From Flammeovirga agarivorans (GTDB lineage Bacteria > Bacteroidota > Bacteroidia > Cytophagales > Flammeovirgaceae), in the NCBI RefSeq assembly GCF_012641475.1, contig NZ_JABAIL010000016.1:1-64000 (forward strand): 64,000 nt of DNA. Reading direction: 5' to 3'. Made by a program: the position numbers and the translations under genes. Below are positions 35,058-44,043 of this stretch, piece after piece; position 1 is the first letter of the stretch, and every line of letters begins with the position of its first letter. The notes below the pieces were generated by a model, which was not told the DNA's origin, searched no databases, and was given only the letters and a program-made list of their open reading frames with translations.

Positions 35058-36950
35058 TTATTCTTCTTGCGGGGGGGTTCCCGAGGATTCTAATTCCCTC
35101 TGTTCCACTAATTTTTGTGCTTCCAACTCTTTATTGAAAATTGCCATTTCTTTCTGTTGATCATTGGAAAGCTTGTTTTGTTTCTCGGCAACTTTAAGTT
35201 GTTCTGCATTTGTAAACTGAGTTTGTCGTATGTTTCTTTCTTCCTCAGCTATTCTTTGTCTGTGCTGCTGCTCTTCTTGATAATTCATTTGTCTAAGCTG
35301 CTGCTCCTCCTGTAAGCCAGCTTGGAATATTGCCATTTCTTTCTGCATATTTTGCTGCTCAATTTGCAGTTTGAGTTGCATTTCTTGTTGAACTTCCTGC
35401 ATTTTCAACTGAGCTTGCTGCTGTATCTCCTGTAGCTTGATTTGTTGCCTTTGCTGAAGTTCTTGCATTTCAATCTGCACCTCAGTTTGTACCTTTTGCT
35501 GCATATTGGCTCTCTCCGCTTCTACTTCGGCCTCCGCTATCTTTTCATTTTTCCACTCTTGCATCACTTCTTCTGCGTTATTTACACCCAGATTATTCAT
35601 GATTCTTTTCTTTGAATTGATTCCAAGTTGAAGCTCTGTTTGTGCAACTTGAACTTCTTGGATCTTATCTTGAGGGAAACCGTATTCGAAGACAGGCTCT
35701 ATCTTATATTCATTTTCAAAAAGAACACTTTCTATAGAGTCTAGTTCTGCAATTGTTTTCTTGATATAGGGAACATTGCCCCCCATAATTCTCGAAATTT
35801 TGAAAGCTAATGCATTAAGACTTGCAATACCTTCAGCATAGCACATCCATTTTTGATCCGCTTCCTGAATAATCGGGTGATAGGTTAGCTTAAGAGCTGC
35901 TGCAGAAGTATTGGATATAGCTTGAATTTTTCCAAGCGAATTTTCGGGAACATTCGAAAGTTCATGCATCGACATTTTCAAACTATCTCTATAGTCTTTT
36001 GCTGCCGAAAGATCTACATCCAATCCCAAGTTAAATACCTGTGCTTCGGGCGGAAGTCCTGACCAAACTTTTCCAAGACCACGAACTAATCCTCCAACGC
36101 TTGCCCCTGTAACTACAGTCGTTGGGCTAGAGTGATAATCAATTATGGCTTTAATATCCAAGGACATTTCGTTATAAATCTTATTGATTTTTAGGATGTC
36201 GTTTGCATCGGATACTCCAAAATAGTGTCCTGCCCTCGGTCTATTTTTTATATGGACTATTGGTATAAATCCAAACTTATTCTCTGCCTCGCTGAATTCA
36301 TACTTTTGGGGATTGACGTAAGAGGTATCTATTTGGAACCAAGTCTGAATCGTTTCTTTGGTAAACCTTGTAATCTTTAGTTTATAGTTGTTTTTGTTTT
36401 TTACTAAAGGCTGACGAATCATAAAAGCAGTTACATCGTCAAACTCCCCCTTATCAAATTCGGGGTAACAATGTCTACTATCTAATACAGAGAATTTTAC
36501 ATAATTCATGTCTGGGACCCATTGTGCCATCGCCCAAACATCTCCGCAAACACTTCCCATCTGAAGCAGTTCATGTGCAAAGATCGCTTTGCCTGTCAGT
36601 TTCCAATGTCGAAGTAAAAACTGTTCTGCTTTTCTCTCTATATCTTCATCCACTACATCAGTAGAGTACTTTGTCACTTTGAAAGAAAAACCATTTTTAC
36701 CAAGAAGGTACATATTGATCTTATCTACAAAGGCTTTTACATAGTTAAAAGCAAGAAGTGTTTCGTTCAGATCTTTCCAATGTTCACCATTATAGAACTT
36801 CCAAAAAAGATTGTATCGTAAAATTCTTTTTGTTTCTGTTTCCGGTGCGCCCGCAATAAAAGTAGAACTTACATAATCACGAAGTATAGTGCTGCCCTCC
36901 TCATTAACCTTGTTATAAGGGTTGACAGTCACTTTCTGATTAAGTGCCAT
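35058..36950 (-). CDS. portal protein with Gln-rich C-terminal coiled coil
   Basis: This encodes 630 residues. The first 460 follow the portal layout (NLFWKFYNGEHWKDLNETL, a VVTGASVGGLVRGLGKVWSG crown/stem region and KLTYHPIIQEADQKW). The last 150-170 residues are a low-complexity Gln/Glu/Met coiled coil, with repeats such as EMQLKLQ and QEEQQLRQ. This is an unusual extension that could enter the head. The portal is the DNA gate and packaging motor ring. The leader element lies seven bases before the start. Confidence 0.85.
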   Translation of the reverse strand: MALNQKVTVNPYNKVNEEGSTILRDYVSSTFIAGAPETETKRILRYNLFWKFYNGEHWKDLNETLLAFNYVKAFVDKINMYLLGKNGFSFKVTKYSTDVVDEDIERKAEQFLLRHWKLTGKAIFAHELLQMGSVCGDVWAMAQWVPDMNYVKFSVLDSRHCYPEFDKGEFDDVTAFMIRQPLVKNKNNYKLKITRFTKETIQTWFQIDTSYVNPQKYEFSEAENKFGFIPIVHIKNRPRAGHYFGVSDANDILKINKIYNEMSLDIKAIIDYHSSPTTVVTGASVGGLVRGLGKVWSGLPPEAQVFNLGLDVDLSAAKDYRDSLKMSMHELSNVPENSLGKIQAISNTSAAALKLTYHPIIQEADQKWMCYAEGIASLNALAFKISRIMGGNVPYIKKTIAELDSIESVLFENEYKIEPVFEYGFPQDKIQEVQVAQTELQLGINSKKRIMNNLGVNNAEEVMQEWKNEKIAEAEVEAERANMQQKVQTEVQIEMQELQQRQQIKLQEIQQQAQLKMQEVQQEMQLKLQIEQQNMQKEMAIFQAGLQEEQQLRQMNYQEEQQHRQRIAEEERNIRQTQFTNAEQLKVAEKQNKLSNDQQKEMAIFNKELEAQKLVEQRELESSGTPPQEE

Positions 36951-36957
36951 GTTTTAA

Positions 36958-36969
36958 AATATTTGTGTG
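36958..36969 (-). promoter_or_regulatory. CACACAAATATT leader element
   Basis: An exact copy, seven bases before the portal gene start (36950), in the short gap after thyA. Confidence 0.6.
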
Positions 36970-36975
36970 GAAACC

Positions 36976-37776
36976 CTATACAGCTACTTTTGCCGATATA
37001 GCTGGGTGAGGGTTGTAATCGTTTAAATGAATTTGATTGAAATCTAAATCCTCGATGTTTGCGTTTTTTTCAATGTCAAGGGATAGTGTAGGTAGTTGCC
37101 GTTCTACTCTACTTAAGACTTCCTTAACCTGATTAATGTGATTGCTATAAATATGAGCATCGCCAATTGTGTGTATAAATTCACCGACTCCATACCCACA
37201 AATTTGTGCGATAACATGCGTAAGAAGAGCATAACTAGCGATATTGAAAGGAACGCCCAAAAAGAGGTCGGCTGATCTTTGGTATAATTGGCAAGATAGT
37301 TTTTTGTCTTTCGAAACATAAAATTGAAAAAGTAGATGGCACGGAGGCAAGGCCATTTCTTGCAAGTCCGAAACATTCCACGAAGATACAATATGTCTAC
37401 GACTTTTAGGATCTCTTTTCAAATCATAAATCAATTTTGAAATCTGATCGTATTCGATACCTAAATTATCTCTCCAGCTCCTCCACTGCTTACCGTATAT
37501 TGGTCCCAAGTCTCCAAATTCATCCGCCCACTCATTCCAAATACGTACACCATTTTCATTCAGATACTTTATGTTGGTATCCCCCTTCAGGAACCAAAGC
37601 AATTCATGAACGATGCTTTTCCAATGCAGCTTCTTAGTCGTCTGTAATGGAAATCCTTTATTCAAGTCAAAACGCATTTGATAACCAAAAACAGAAAAGC
37701 AACAAATACCCGTCCTATCTTCTCGTAACTCGCCATGCTCTAATACATGGCTTAACAATTTGTGATACTGCTCCAT
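36976..37776 (-). CDS. thyA: thymidylate synthase
   Basis: This encodes 266 residues and is a full-length ThyA, converting dUMP to dTMP with methylenetetrahydrofolate. Visible motifs are [26 protein letters not shown], the catalytic Cys in ALPPCH (C146) and [18 protein letters not shown]. It follows folE by one base. Phage-borne ThyA supplies dTMP for replication. It may also be tied to pteridine demand from the same folE. Confidence 0.97.
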   Translation of the reverse strand: MEQYHKLLSHVLEHGELREDRTGICCFSVFGYQMRFDLNKGFPLQTTKKLHWKSIVHELLWFLKGDTNIKYLNENGVRIWNEWADEFGDLGPIYGKQWRSWRDNLGIEYDQISKLIYDLKRDPKSRRHIVSSWNVSDLQEMALPPCHLLFQFYVSKDKKLSCQLYQRSADLFLGVPFNIASYALLTHVIAQICGYGVGEFIHTIGDAHIYSNHINQVKEVLSRVERQLPTLSLDIEKNANIEDLDFNQIHLNDYNPHPAISAKVAV

Positions 37777-38417
37777 TATAATCCTTTCGCTACAGCTCTG
37801 CTATGTGAATCTACCATAATAGATTTTTGATGTGACAGTTCTGATTGAGTATAAAACACTTTAGCAAATTTTGAGGTATGTGTAATTGACTCTGCTTCTT
37901 CTACCCCCCTTGCCATCATGCATGTGTGTCTTGCCGAAACCATGACAGCAATTTCTCCATGTCCCAGTATCTTAGAAAATACATGATGAATAATCTTTGT
38001 TAGATTTTCTTGTGTGGTTGGTTGCTTTGCAAGGTATTGTATCAGTCTAGGTATTTTTGAAAGACCAAGTATCAATCCATTTTTTGGGTTGTATCCAAAA
38101 CTAACTTTACCAAAGAAGGGCATAAAGTGATGCTCGCAGTAAGAGTAAAAACGAATATCCGATAGCATTACAAACTCAGCATTAGGTTCTTTAAATGCCG
38201 TTATTTTAGGTACTTTGGTAGGATCAAGACCGTGGACTAATTCATTGGTGAAGAACTTTGCTATTCGCTTCGGGGTATCTCTCAACCCTTCCGACTCTGC
38301 GTTTAAGCCAAGCGTTTGTATGATACTCAGTACAGATGCTTCTATCTTTTCTTGAGGAGAAATTTTAGTTTCTTCAGCAACGGGATTCTTAGCTTTTTTC
38401 TTTTTTGTTTCTTTCAT
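37776..38417 (-). CDS. folE: GTP cyclohydrolase I
   Basis: This encodes 213 residues. FolE opens GTP to dihydroneopterin triphosphate, the first step to both folate and 7-deazaguanines. Zinc and catalytic motifs are [10 protein letters not shown] (C94, H96, H97) and [11 protein letters not shown] (H164, C166), with the PTTQENLT motif at about 133-140. The N-terminal 20 residues are Lys-rich. It lies directly before thyA in the terminase-portal region. With QueD, QueE, QueC and DpdA elsewhere in the window it supports deazaguanine DNA modification. Confidence 0.95.
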   Translation of the reverse strand: MKETKKKKAKNPVAEETKISPQEKIEASVLSIIQTLGLNAESEGLRDTPKRIAKFFTNELVHGLDPTKVPKITAFKEPNAEFVMLSDIRFYSYCEHHFMPFFGKVSFGYNPKNGLILGLSKIPRLIQYLAKQPTTQENLTKIIHHVFSKILGHGEIAVMVSARHTCMMARGVEEAESITHTSKFAKVFYTQSELSHQKSIMVDSHSRAVAKGL

Positions 38418-38844
38418 TTTGTCGAGTTTTTAGAAGTAAATTAATATCAGTATCAGTACTTTCTAGAAAGAATCTAGACACTAATGCTAGTATCTCTGAG
38501 CAACTGTATGACAGCTCATAAAAATGTCTTCCCGTATTGTTTTTATACAAGAAGATAACTTTTGTGATGTAATCGCTTATAACTAAATCACTGAAAGTAA
38601 TGCATACTTTCTCACTGTGAGAAGCTTTTGCACTTAATCTAAGTACAGTGTTTAATGCATATAATTCTGCAAGACATAAAACAACATCAACGAATAACCT
38701 TTGTAGCTGTTCTTTACCTTGGGCTTCGAGTATATTTTGATTTAAAACATCAAGCTCCTGCAGAACTTGTGTAGTATCTCTGAGATATGGTAGCCCCTTC
38801 ATCAAATTCTGAAATTTGAAGGATAGATAATTGTTCCTTGGCAT
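38389..38844 (-). CDS. hypothetical helical protein
   Basis: This encodes 151 residues, helical and Leu-rich, with a basic C-terminus. It lies between a small gene and folE, overlapping folE by 29 bases. It could be the small terminase subunit by position, but no DNA-binding motif is seen. The function is unknown. Confidence 0.55.
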   Translation of the reverse strand: MPRNNYLSFKFQNLMKGLPYLRDTTQVLQELDVLNQNILEAQGKEQLQRLFVDVVLCLAELYALNTVLRLSAKASHSEKVCITFSDLVISDYITKVIFLYKNNTGRHFYELSYSCSEILALVSRFFLESTDTDINLLLKTRQNERNKKEKS

Positions 38845-39146
38845 TACTTAATCCGTTTAAAGTTTGTAAGTTTCTGTTCTAAGTTTATCGAATCTCTGCA
38901 GGGGTACGATGCTTTGCGATCCACAAGCCTTTGACCTGATGCTTCGCTAAGATATTTCACACAACTTTCGATTCCCTTTTCATTGTATATTTTATAGCAT
39001 TCTCTAAGTTCATCTAATGTCATGTTCTCTAGTTTATTCAAGTTCTTTGAATATCCTCCAATTTTGTTTTTGACATTACTGTTTAAATAGGGAGAGATAA
39101 CGCGTTCTAGTTTTCTATACAATAAGTATTCTTGACATGTTGACAT
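38844..39146 (-). CDS. hypothetical protein, downstream of the terminase
   Basis: This encodes 100 residues from MSTCQEYLLY. An upstream extension into the terminase gene is open, but the inner ATG directly follows the terminase stop. It is helical and charged, with RLVDRK near the end. It overlaps the next gene by one base. A small-terminase role is possible but unproven. Confidence 0.55.
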   Translation of the reverse strand: MSTCQEYLLYRKLERVISPYLNSNVKNKIGGYSKNLNKLENMTLDELRECYKIYNEKGIESCVKYLSEASGQRLVDRKASYPCRDSINLEQKLTNFKRIK

Positions 39147-39150
39147 GGTA

Positions 39151-40812
39151 TTAATGAGAAAGGTTTGAGTAAATAGATCTTGAATTTTGCAATTCAGCAT
39201 AAAGAGGATTATCAACAACTTCAACTTGATAGTCACTGCTCTCAACCATGATACTATTGCCTGCAAGTACCATAAGTCCGAGAGAATCCACGTAGTCATC
39301 GAACGTTCCCCTGTCTTTTTCCAAGATCAAATAAGACCCCTCATACCTTTTCGTAACACCCTTCAGTTGGTCTTCAAATTTAGTGAATTCTTCTGAAGAT
39401 CGTGTGGCTTTGTTAGCAGGAAATTCAATACGTCCACTTTCCATATCGTTTGATAAGGATACCCACATTTCGGATTTGCTTTGTTGAGTAAATGTGTAAG
39501 GAACAACCTCAACAACTTCCATCAAGGCATGCGTAAGTCGATCAACTACCGCTCGCCCAACTCCGGTATAATCCGCGTATAGGATACAAACTTGAAAAAG
39601 CTTTAATGCATCAAGCAGTGCGTAGTGCTGTTGCTCGTAGTCCATGTTTCCGAAATCGTACCATCGTAGGATCTCCTTTTTTCTGATAGGTAAAGCAAAT
39701 TCTGATTCTCCTTCCTGGTCAACTTCCTTCACTCTAGCTATAGTAAGGACAGTAGATGCAGGATGTTTTGCAATGTCCAATCCTGCAACAACTACATCTC
39801 CATCATTTAAGTAGGAAGCCAAACCTTTACGACCATTAGCCATTTTCTTAAAAAGAGAGTCCGTTACAAACTGACCACTTTCTAACGCCCATTTTAACTC
39901 ATAGTTTAGTTCAAATGCTTCAGTATCTCCCCTACGCTCTGCTCTCGCTTTTTCATTCAATACAGACTTTTCATAGAAGGAGTGCATTCTTACTTTCGTC
40001 TTCTCGTAAACTTCTTTTTTGTATTTTGAAACCTGTTTCCAATTGAATTCAAAATGCAATTTTAGTCTTGGGTCCTTAATTCTTGTAGACCTTTTTGAGT
40101 TGTACTGTATGTCATCCCAGAAATGGTTTTTAGTTCTACCTGTAGTACCAATTTTTACACAGCATCCACCAACAGCACTTAGCATTGGCATAATGGATTT
40201 ATCTATTATCCATGTATCCACATCTTGAGCCTCGTCTATGAATGCGATTGAGAATGACTTACTTTCAATTTTTGATGTTTTACCACAACTCTGCCCTTTC
40301 ATGAAACTACCATTTGATAGATTCAGATTTACCGAACTTGTATTCTCTACATCAATGTCGGGATCTGCCATGATCTCAACTGCCGACTGGCTATTGAGGG
40401 CTTTCATAATACGTTGGTAACTTGTAGAAACCTGTTCTTTTTGGGGTGCAAATAGTCCAACCATAACACCGTCTTTAAACTGTGAGAAGTATTCCGGTAG
40501 AATGTTAGCCATTGCAGGGAACAGCACTGTAATGGTGGGAACAAGAAAAACGATTGCCTCTGTCTTTCCTGCTTGTCGGCTGATCAAAACCGTAAAGGTT
40601 TCTCCATCAACCTTCAGAAGTGAATAGATTGCCCTGAAAACTATTAAGAACTGATAGTAATATAATTCGATACCCGTTAATGCCTTTCCGAATTCGATTA
40701 TATTTAATATTAGTTGAATTAAGTCATCATCCGCCAGATTCTTTGCCGTATCCTCTAGCTTCTTTTTTGACTGAGCTTTCAGACGTACTCTATTGCCGCG
40801 AGCCGTCTTCAT
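39151..40812 (-). CDS. terL: terminase large subunit
   Basis: This encodes 553 residues. The ATPase has Walker A, ISRQAGKTE (about 77-85), and Walker B, AFIDEAQD (about 190-197). The nuclease domain has VVAGLDIAK and ILYADYTGVG with acidic residues typical of the RNase H-like fold. It cuts and packages genome DNA through the portal. The N-terminus is basic. The leader element lies 22 bases before the start. Confidence 0.95.
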   Translation of the reverse strand: MKTARGNRVRLKAQSKKKLEDTAKNLADDDLIQLILNIIEFGKALTGIELYYYQFLIVFRAIYSLLKVDGETFTVLISRQAGKTEAIVFLVPTITVLFPAMANILPEYFSQFKDGVMVGLFAPQKEQVSTSYQRIMKALNSQSAVEIMADPDIDVENTSSVNLNLSNGSFMKGQSCGKTSKIESKSFSIAFIDEAQDVDTWIIDKSIMPMLSAVGGCCVKIGTTGRTKNHFWDDIQYNSKRSTRIKDPRLKLHFEFNWKQVSKYKKEVYEKTKVRMHSFYEKSVLNEKARAERRGDTEAFELNYELKWALESGQFVTDSLFKKMANGRKGLASYLNDGDVVVAGLDIAKHPASTVLTIARVKEVDQEGESEFALPIRKKEILRWYDFGNMDYEQQHYALLDALKLFQVCILYADYTGVGRAVVDRLTHALMEVVEVVPYTFTQQSKSEMWVSLSNDMESGRIEFPANKATRSSEEFTKFEDQLKGVTKRYEGSYLILEKDRGTFDDYVDSLGLMVLAGNSIMVESSDYQVEVVDNPLYAELQNSRSIYSNLSH

Positions 40813-40833
40813 TTAAATTTAATTTAGATTTTA

Positions 40834-40845
40834 AATATTTGTGTG
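40834..40845 (-). promoter_or_regulatory. CACACAAATATT leader element
   Basis: An exact copy, about 22 bases upstream of the terminase start. A-rich sequence separates the two. Confidence 0.6.
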
Positions 40846-40914
40846 TTTCAGTGAGTTAAACCGTCCTTATCCGATTTATTCACCTAATTCAAATATAGAA
40901 TAAAATTTAATATT

Positions 40915-40970
40915 ATCCGAGTGTCATAATTTTTGTATATTGCTCGTATACTACATATTTCTAGTAATAG
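40915..40970 (+). promoter_or_regulatory. candidate plus-strand promoter
   Basis: It contains TTTTTGTATATTGCT, nearly the same as the string upstream of parA (TTTTTAAGTATATTGCT). These are the only two clear plus-strand transcription units, so the shared string is a candidate promoter for early or lysogenic transcription. Confidence 0.4.
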
Positions 40971-41000
40971 TAAGTTGCTATCAATAACCAAAAACTTACT

Positions 41001-41048
41001 ATGAATATTATCAAATTAACAAGGGAACACTTTTAGAATGGGGTGTTC
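41001..41048 (+). promoter_or_regulatory. mini leader ORF and hairpin before the plus-strand gene
   Basis: A short frame of 11 codons (MNIIKLTREHF) ends in TAG at 41034-41036. A GAACAC/GTGTTC stem (41025-41030 and 41043-41048) overlaps its end and stands just before the start at 41063. This resembles an attenuator or operator. Confidence 0.35.
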
Positions 41049-41062
41049 AAAGATTAACGAAA

Positions 41063-41365
41063 ATGAACAAAATTGTTAGACTGTACGTGTACGAATCTGA
41101 TCTACTCGACTCTGAATATATTCGAACAGAATTAGAGGAAGGCGTGCTACTTCGAATTAAAGAGTCTAAGCGACCAAGCACCGCATTTGCTTACGACCTT
41201 GTAATGCTTCAGTACGAACATAGAAGATATGATGTTTGTGCAACTAAGCAAGAAGATGGAGACAGATTGCTATCTTTCGAAATTTCAAATCATGGGATTA
41301 GAAGCAACAAAATGAAAACTAGTGACATTTTACAGTTCACTAAAAACTACTCGCACGCTAATTAA
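41063..41365 (+). CDS. hypothetical plus-strand protein
   Basis: This encodes 100 residues. The first 50 are acidic with Arg-rich patches. The middle (YEHRRYDVCATKQEDGDRLLSF) is mixed. It is the only larger plus-strand gene outside parAB, divergent from the terminase gene, with a promoter string shared with parA. A role in lysogeny or early regulation is possible. No family was recognised. Confidence 0.65.
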   Translation: MNKIVRLYVYESDLLDSEYIRTELEEGVLLRIKESKRPSTAFAYDLVMLQYEHRRYDVCATKQEDGDRLLSFEISNHGIRSNKMKTSDILQFTKNYSHAN

Positions 41366-41478
41366 CTGCGTACCTGTATGTTCAGGAAAAAATATTAAAA
41401 AAATTTTTCAGTTGTCTAGGGCAGCCGATCCCAGGCGCACGATGCGCGTTTAACGGGGGGGGGTCTTATTTAGGACAC
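41366..41478. other. intergenic region with a nine-G run
   Basis: About 110 bases between the plus-strand gene and the bidirectional terminator. It has an A/T palindrome (GAAAAAATATT, then TTTTTC) and a G9 tract at 41455-41463. The GCGC tetramers start here and continue to 43.4 kb. Confidence 0.5.
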
Positions 41479-41512
41479 AAAAAAGCCATGCGCCGACTAA
41501 GGTACATGGCTT
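41479..41512. terminator. bidirectional terminator
   Basis: GCCATG/CATGGC stem with a 14-base loop, six As on the left and a T-rich run on the right, so it can stop the plus-strand gene and the minus-strand 391-residue gene that converge here. Confidence 0.85.
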
Positions 41513-41533
41513 CTTTTATTTTTTAAGGAGCGC

Positions 41534-42709
41534 TTATTCAGTAACTACTTCTAGATCACCGCTAAATCTTATTTCATTCTTGCGCATCTGAAGATGTGAA
41601 GATTTAAGAGCGCTTATCAGTTCAAATGAAAGCGGGTTCTCTTTACCGCTTACTTCTTTAGTAAACTGATCTAGTCCAATAATACGCGCGGCATTTTCAC
41701 CGCCATATCTGACACCAACTTGATTGATATTAAAGTCGTCATACTCTGGCGCGTCGTTAATACCGACTTGGTCGGCGCGCGAAACTACATCATGTTCGCA
41801 ATGAACATCAGATACAGAAACCGCATATTTGATATGCATATTCTCTTTGGTTAGGTTAGCTACTTCTTTTTCTGTAAGCTCTCTGAGCGTTACCATTCTT
41901 AGCGCATTTCTGTACGCGTATACGAGGCACGCGTTTTTTGAGTGCGAATGTGAAGAGTCGCAGAACATCACGCTTTTAAAATTCTCATGCTCTTGTATGT
42001 GATGCATAAAATTATGCATCATAACTTCTTCCAACTGCGCTTCACTAAGCTCTTCAACGGGTACGCCATTATGGGCGCTTTTTAGCAATTTATCTTTAAA
42101 GACAATATCGGTTACTGCTACATTTCTGATCGAGCGCACTTGTCTCGATAAAATATCCGACTTTATTTGCTCTATATCGTTAGACTTTAAAAAATCATCT
42201 GAATACAGTTCTTTAGCTTGTTCATCTAAAGTTTTAGAACGGCTTTCTTGTGGTCGCGCTTCCATCTCTAGTGCGTACACTGACTCCAATGTATACTCCA
42301 AGGATTCGTTTTTAGCGCTAATAAATCTACTCTGCTTTGATATGGTTTCTTTCTTTTCGAAACAATTTCCAAAATAAGGGAAGACTGCTTCAGTCAACCA
42401 CTCATTGAATACTTGTTTTTTTCCAGCTACTGTTTTTAAAGGAGCATCTTTCGCTTTTTCAATCGACCATAGGATAAAGATTGCGCTTACTGCTTTTGCT
42501 TTTAAATCTTTTAACAGTGGTTTGACTGTTTTGGTGAACTCACTTTTAGTTCTTTCATCAGGAGCAAGCGCTCCGAAGTCAGCTAATGCATCTGTAATAG
42601 ATGCGTTGTTTAAATACTCAACAAGTCTAGTTTTTACTTGAATCAATCCGATTTTAGCGATGTATTTTTTATTGTTTTCCATAATACTAAGCGCAGTAAT
42701 CAACTGCAT
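41534..42709 (-). CDS. hypothetical protein in a GCGC-rich island
   Basis: This encodes 391 residues. The start at 42709 (MQLITALSI) is preceded by AAACTTAAAAATATG, as at other starts in this genome; MENNKK, nine codons later, is an alternative. No family was recognised. The protein is mixed and charged, with HNFMHHIQEHENF near residue 230. The gene is the core of a segment with many GCGC tetramers, unlike its neighbours, which may reflect foreign origin or selection for a DNA motif. Confidence 0.6.
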   Translation of the reverse strand: MQLITALSIMENNKKYIAKIGLIQVKTRLVEYLNNASITDALADFGALAPDERTKSEFTKTVKPLLKDLKAKAVSAIFILWSIEKAKDAPLKTVAGKKQVFNEWLTEAVFPYFGNCFEKKETISKQSRFISAKNESLEYTLESVYALEMEARPQESRSKTLDEQAKELYSDDFLKSNDIEQIKSDILSRQVRSIRNVAVTDIVFKDKLLKSAHNGVPVEELSEAQLEEVMMHNFMHHIQEHENFKSVMFCDSSHSHSKNACLVYAYRNALRMVTLRELTEKEVANLTKENMHIKYAVSVSDVHCEHDVVSRADQVGINDAPEYDDFNINQVGVRYGGENAARIIGLDQFTKEVSGKENPLSFELISALKSSHLQMRKNEIRFSGDLEVVTE

Positions 42710-42812
42710 ATTTTTAAGTTTTGAGAAACGAGAACGGTTGATGATGTCGCGCTCGTCATTGGTGTTGTTGATCTTAAATGATCATATTATAATATAACAA
42801 TTATCAACTAAT

Positions 42813-42823
42813 ACACAAATATT
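42813..42823 (+). promoter_or_regulatory. CACAAATATT element in the opposite orientation
   Basis: The only clear plus-orientation copy of the leader string. It faces the long stretch without a gene, so it may start a non-coding transcript or a short unrecognised gene. Confidence 0.35.
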
Positions 42824-43411
42824 TTTTGAATTATTTTTATATTTTTTCATATAGTATATTTAATAAATATGGATAGTATATGAGACTAAATTTTAAATAC
42901 AGTATACTAAAATCATTATTTAAACATACACTAAGCAACTTTTTGAAATTCACACACCTCACTCCGATGCATGTACTCGCGTGCTAAACTCCTTACCTTT
43001 AAATTGTACTTTTCTAATATACGCGCCTAGATTCCCTACACATCCTCAACAAAACAATCTTTCGTCAATCCTAAATTCCTCCAAATACATTTTATTCCTT
43101 CTCGCGGATCCACCTCCACCTCACCAAAGAATATTCTGTGATGCCTTTGCCCATATTCCCACACATGCGGGACAGCCTAAATGCTCCATACCTCCCATAA
43201 CCTCCTAAAAATCAAGGCGTTCACTTCTCTCCCGCCTAACACACACGCAAATACACAAAGAGATAAAAGACTATTAAGAAGCACACTCACCCATTTCTCT
43301 CTCTATTTCACTGTTATTAATGCTATTTCCTATATAAAGCTATACCTTTTTCTCGCGCGAAAATTTTAGCCCCAACAACCGACTTATATAAGTTTCCTAG
43401 ATTAAGGGCAT

Positions 43412-43441
43412 AAAAAAAGACACAACTCATAGAACTGTGCC
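43412..43441 (-). terminator. Rho-independent terminator
   Basis: GGCACA/TGTGTC pairs (one G-T) are followed by seven Ts on the minus strand. It is a second terminator after the 128-residue gene or the end of a small transcript from 43.45-43.55 kb. Confidence 0.65.
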
Positions 43442-43442
43442 T

Positions 43443-43556
43443 TTTATACATGTGATTTTCTTAATAATTACTTCTGTGAACGTTAAGCATAACTTGCTAT
43501 TGCCTTTATGTAGTCTACATCCTTCTTTTCCGCCAAATTTTTGACTGAAAGAAAAA
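43443..43556 (-). pseudogene. possible gene remnant between two terminators
   Basis: The minus strand has an open stretch ending in LSVKNLAEKKDVDYIKAIAS and a TAA, with no good start. A 22-base string around CCGCCAAATTTTT is nearly repeated inside the 128-residue gene (43.77 kb). It may be a decayed copy. Confidence 0.25.
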
Positions 43557-43575
43557 CACCGCTCAAGGAGCAATG
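43552..43575 (-). terminator. Rho-independent terminator
   Basis: CATTGCTC/GAGCGGTG (two G-T pairs) with a three-base loop and five Ts, 37 bases after the 128-residue gene. Confidence 0.7.
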
Positions 43576-43611
43576 CCTTTCTATTCTTGTTCATTAATCT
43601 TCATTAATCAT

Positions 43612-43998
43612 CTATACCTTATAGGGGAGTCTATGGACTAACATTCTAGAACATCTTCCGTCTTCCCCTTTTGCTTTGGAGTGGTCCCACAAATACAAAA
43701 TGAATATTACGCTGCTATCCTCAGTTTTTATATGGATAGTTGCACTCCTATTCTCTGTAAGAGTGTACCTTCTTTTTCCGCCAAATTTTTCTTCTTGTTT
43801 CTTTGTAGGCATGGCTAGGCCATCCTTATCCAAATACCACATCTCAGGATAACGTTCCTCGCGAGTCTGGTATGACCAAACATGCAAGGGCATCCCTGCG
43901 GGTTTTGTACTGATAAGATTTTTCATGTACTCGTATTGAGTACTAATTGTGCTAAATACTTTTGTTAAATCAATAACCTCTTTTGTAGTTGATTCCAT
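43612..43998 (-). CDS. hypothetical protein
   Basis: This encodes 128 residues, a soluble mixed alpha/beta protein, with Trp/Tyr-rich segments (PEMWYLDKDG, ATIHIKTEDSSVIFILYLWD). No family was recognised. It is a single-gene unit with a terminator behind it. Confidence 0.6.
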   Translation of the reverse strand: MESTTKEVIDLTKVFSTISTQYEYMKNLISTKPAGMPLHVWSYQTREERYPEMWYLDKDGLAMPTKKQEEKFGGKRRYTLTENRSATIHIKTEDSSVIFILYLWDHSKAKGEDGRCSRMLVHRLPYKV

Positions 43999-44043
43999 AA
44001 TGTTTTTTAAGTTTAATAATACTTAAATCTACATTGGGGATTC

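Larger units (their letters stand above)
42710..43611. other. 0.9 kb stretch without convincing genes
   Basis: The left 250 bases are very AT-rich and carry a CACAAATATT leader string in the plus orientation (42813-42823). From about 42.95 to 43.35 kb the plus strand is C-rich (the minus strand G-rich, with GGAGG and GGTGGAGG strings) and has small hairpins such as AGGCG/CGCCT. Open frames here have no family signal or codon bias. Possible contents are an origin, a non-coding RNA or a decayed gene. Two terminators close its right end. Confidence 0.5.

Noticed and set aside
35100-35560. Tandem DNA repeats in the portal gene
   Set aside because: The CTGCTG-like strings on the plus strand come from Gln codons in the coiled coil, not from a separate DNA repeat.
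42981-43369. Two plus-strand frames (75 and 62 residues) in the gene-poor stretch
   Set aside because: They are Pro/His/Thr-rich with no family signal, overlap each other, and their composition reflects the local C-rich strand, so they are probably not genes.
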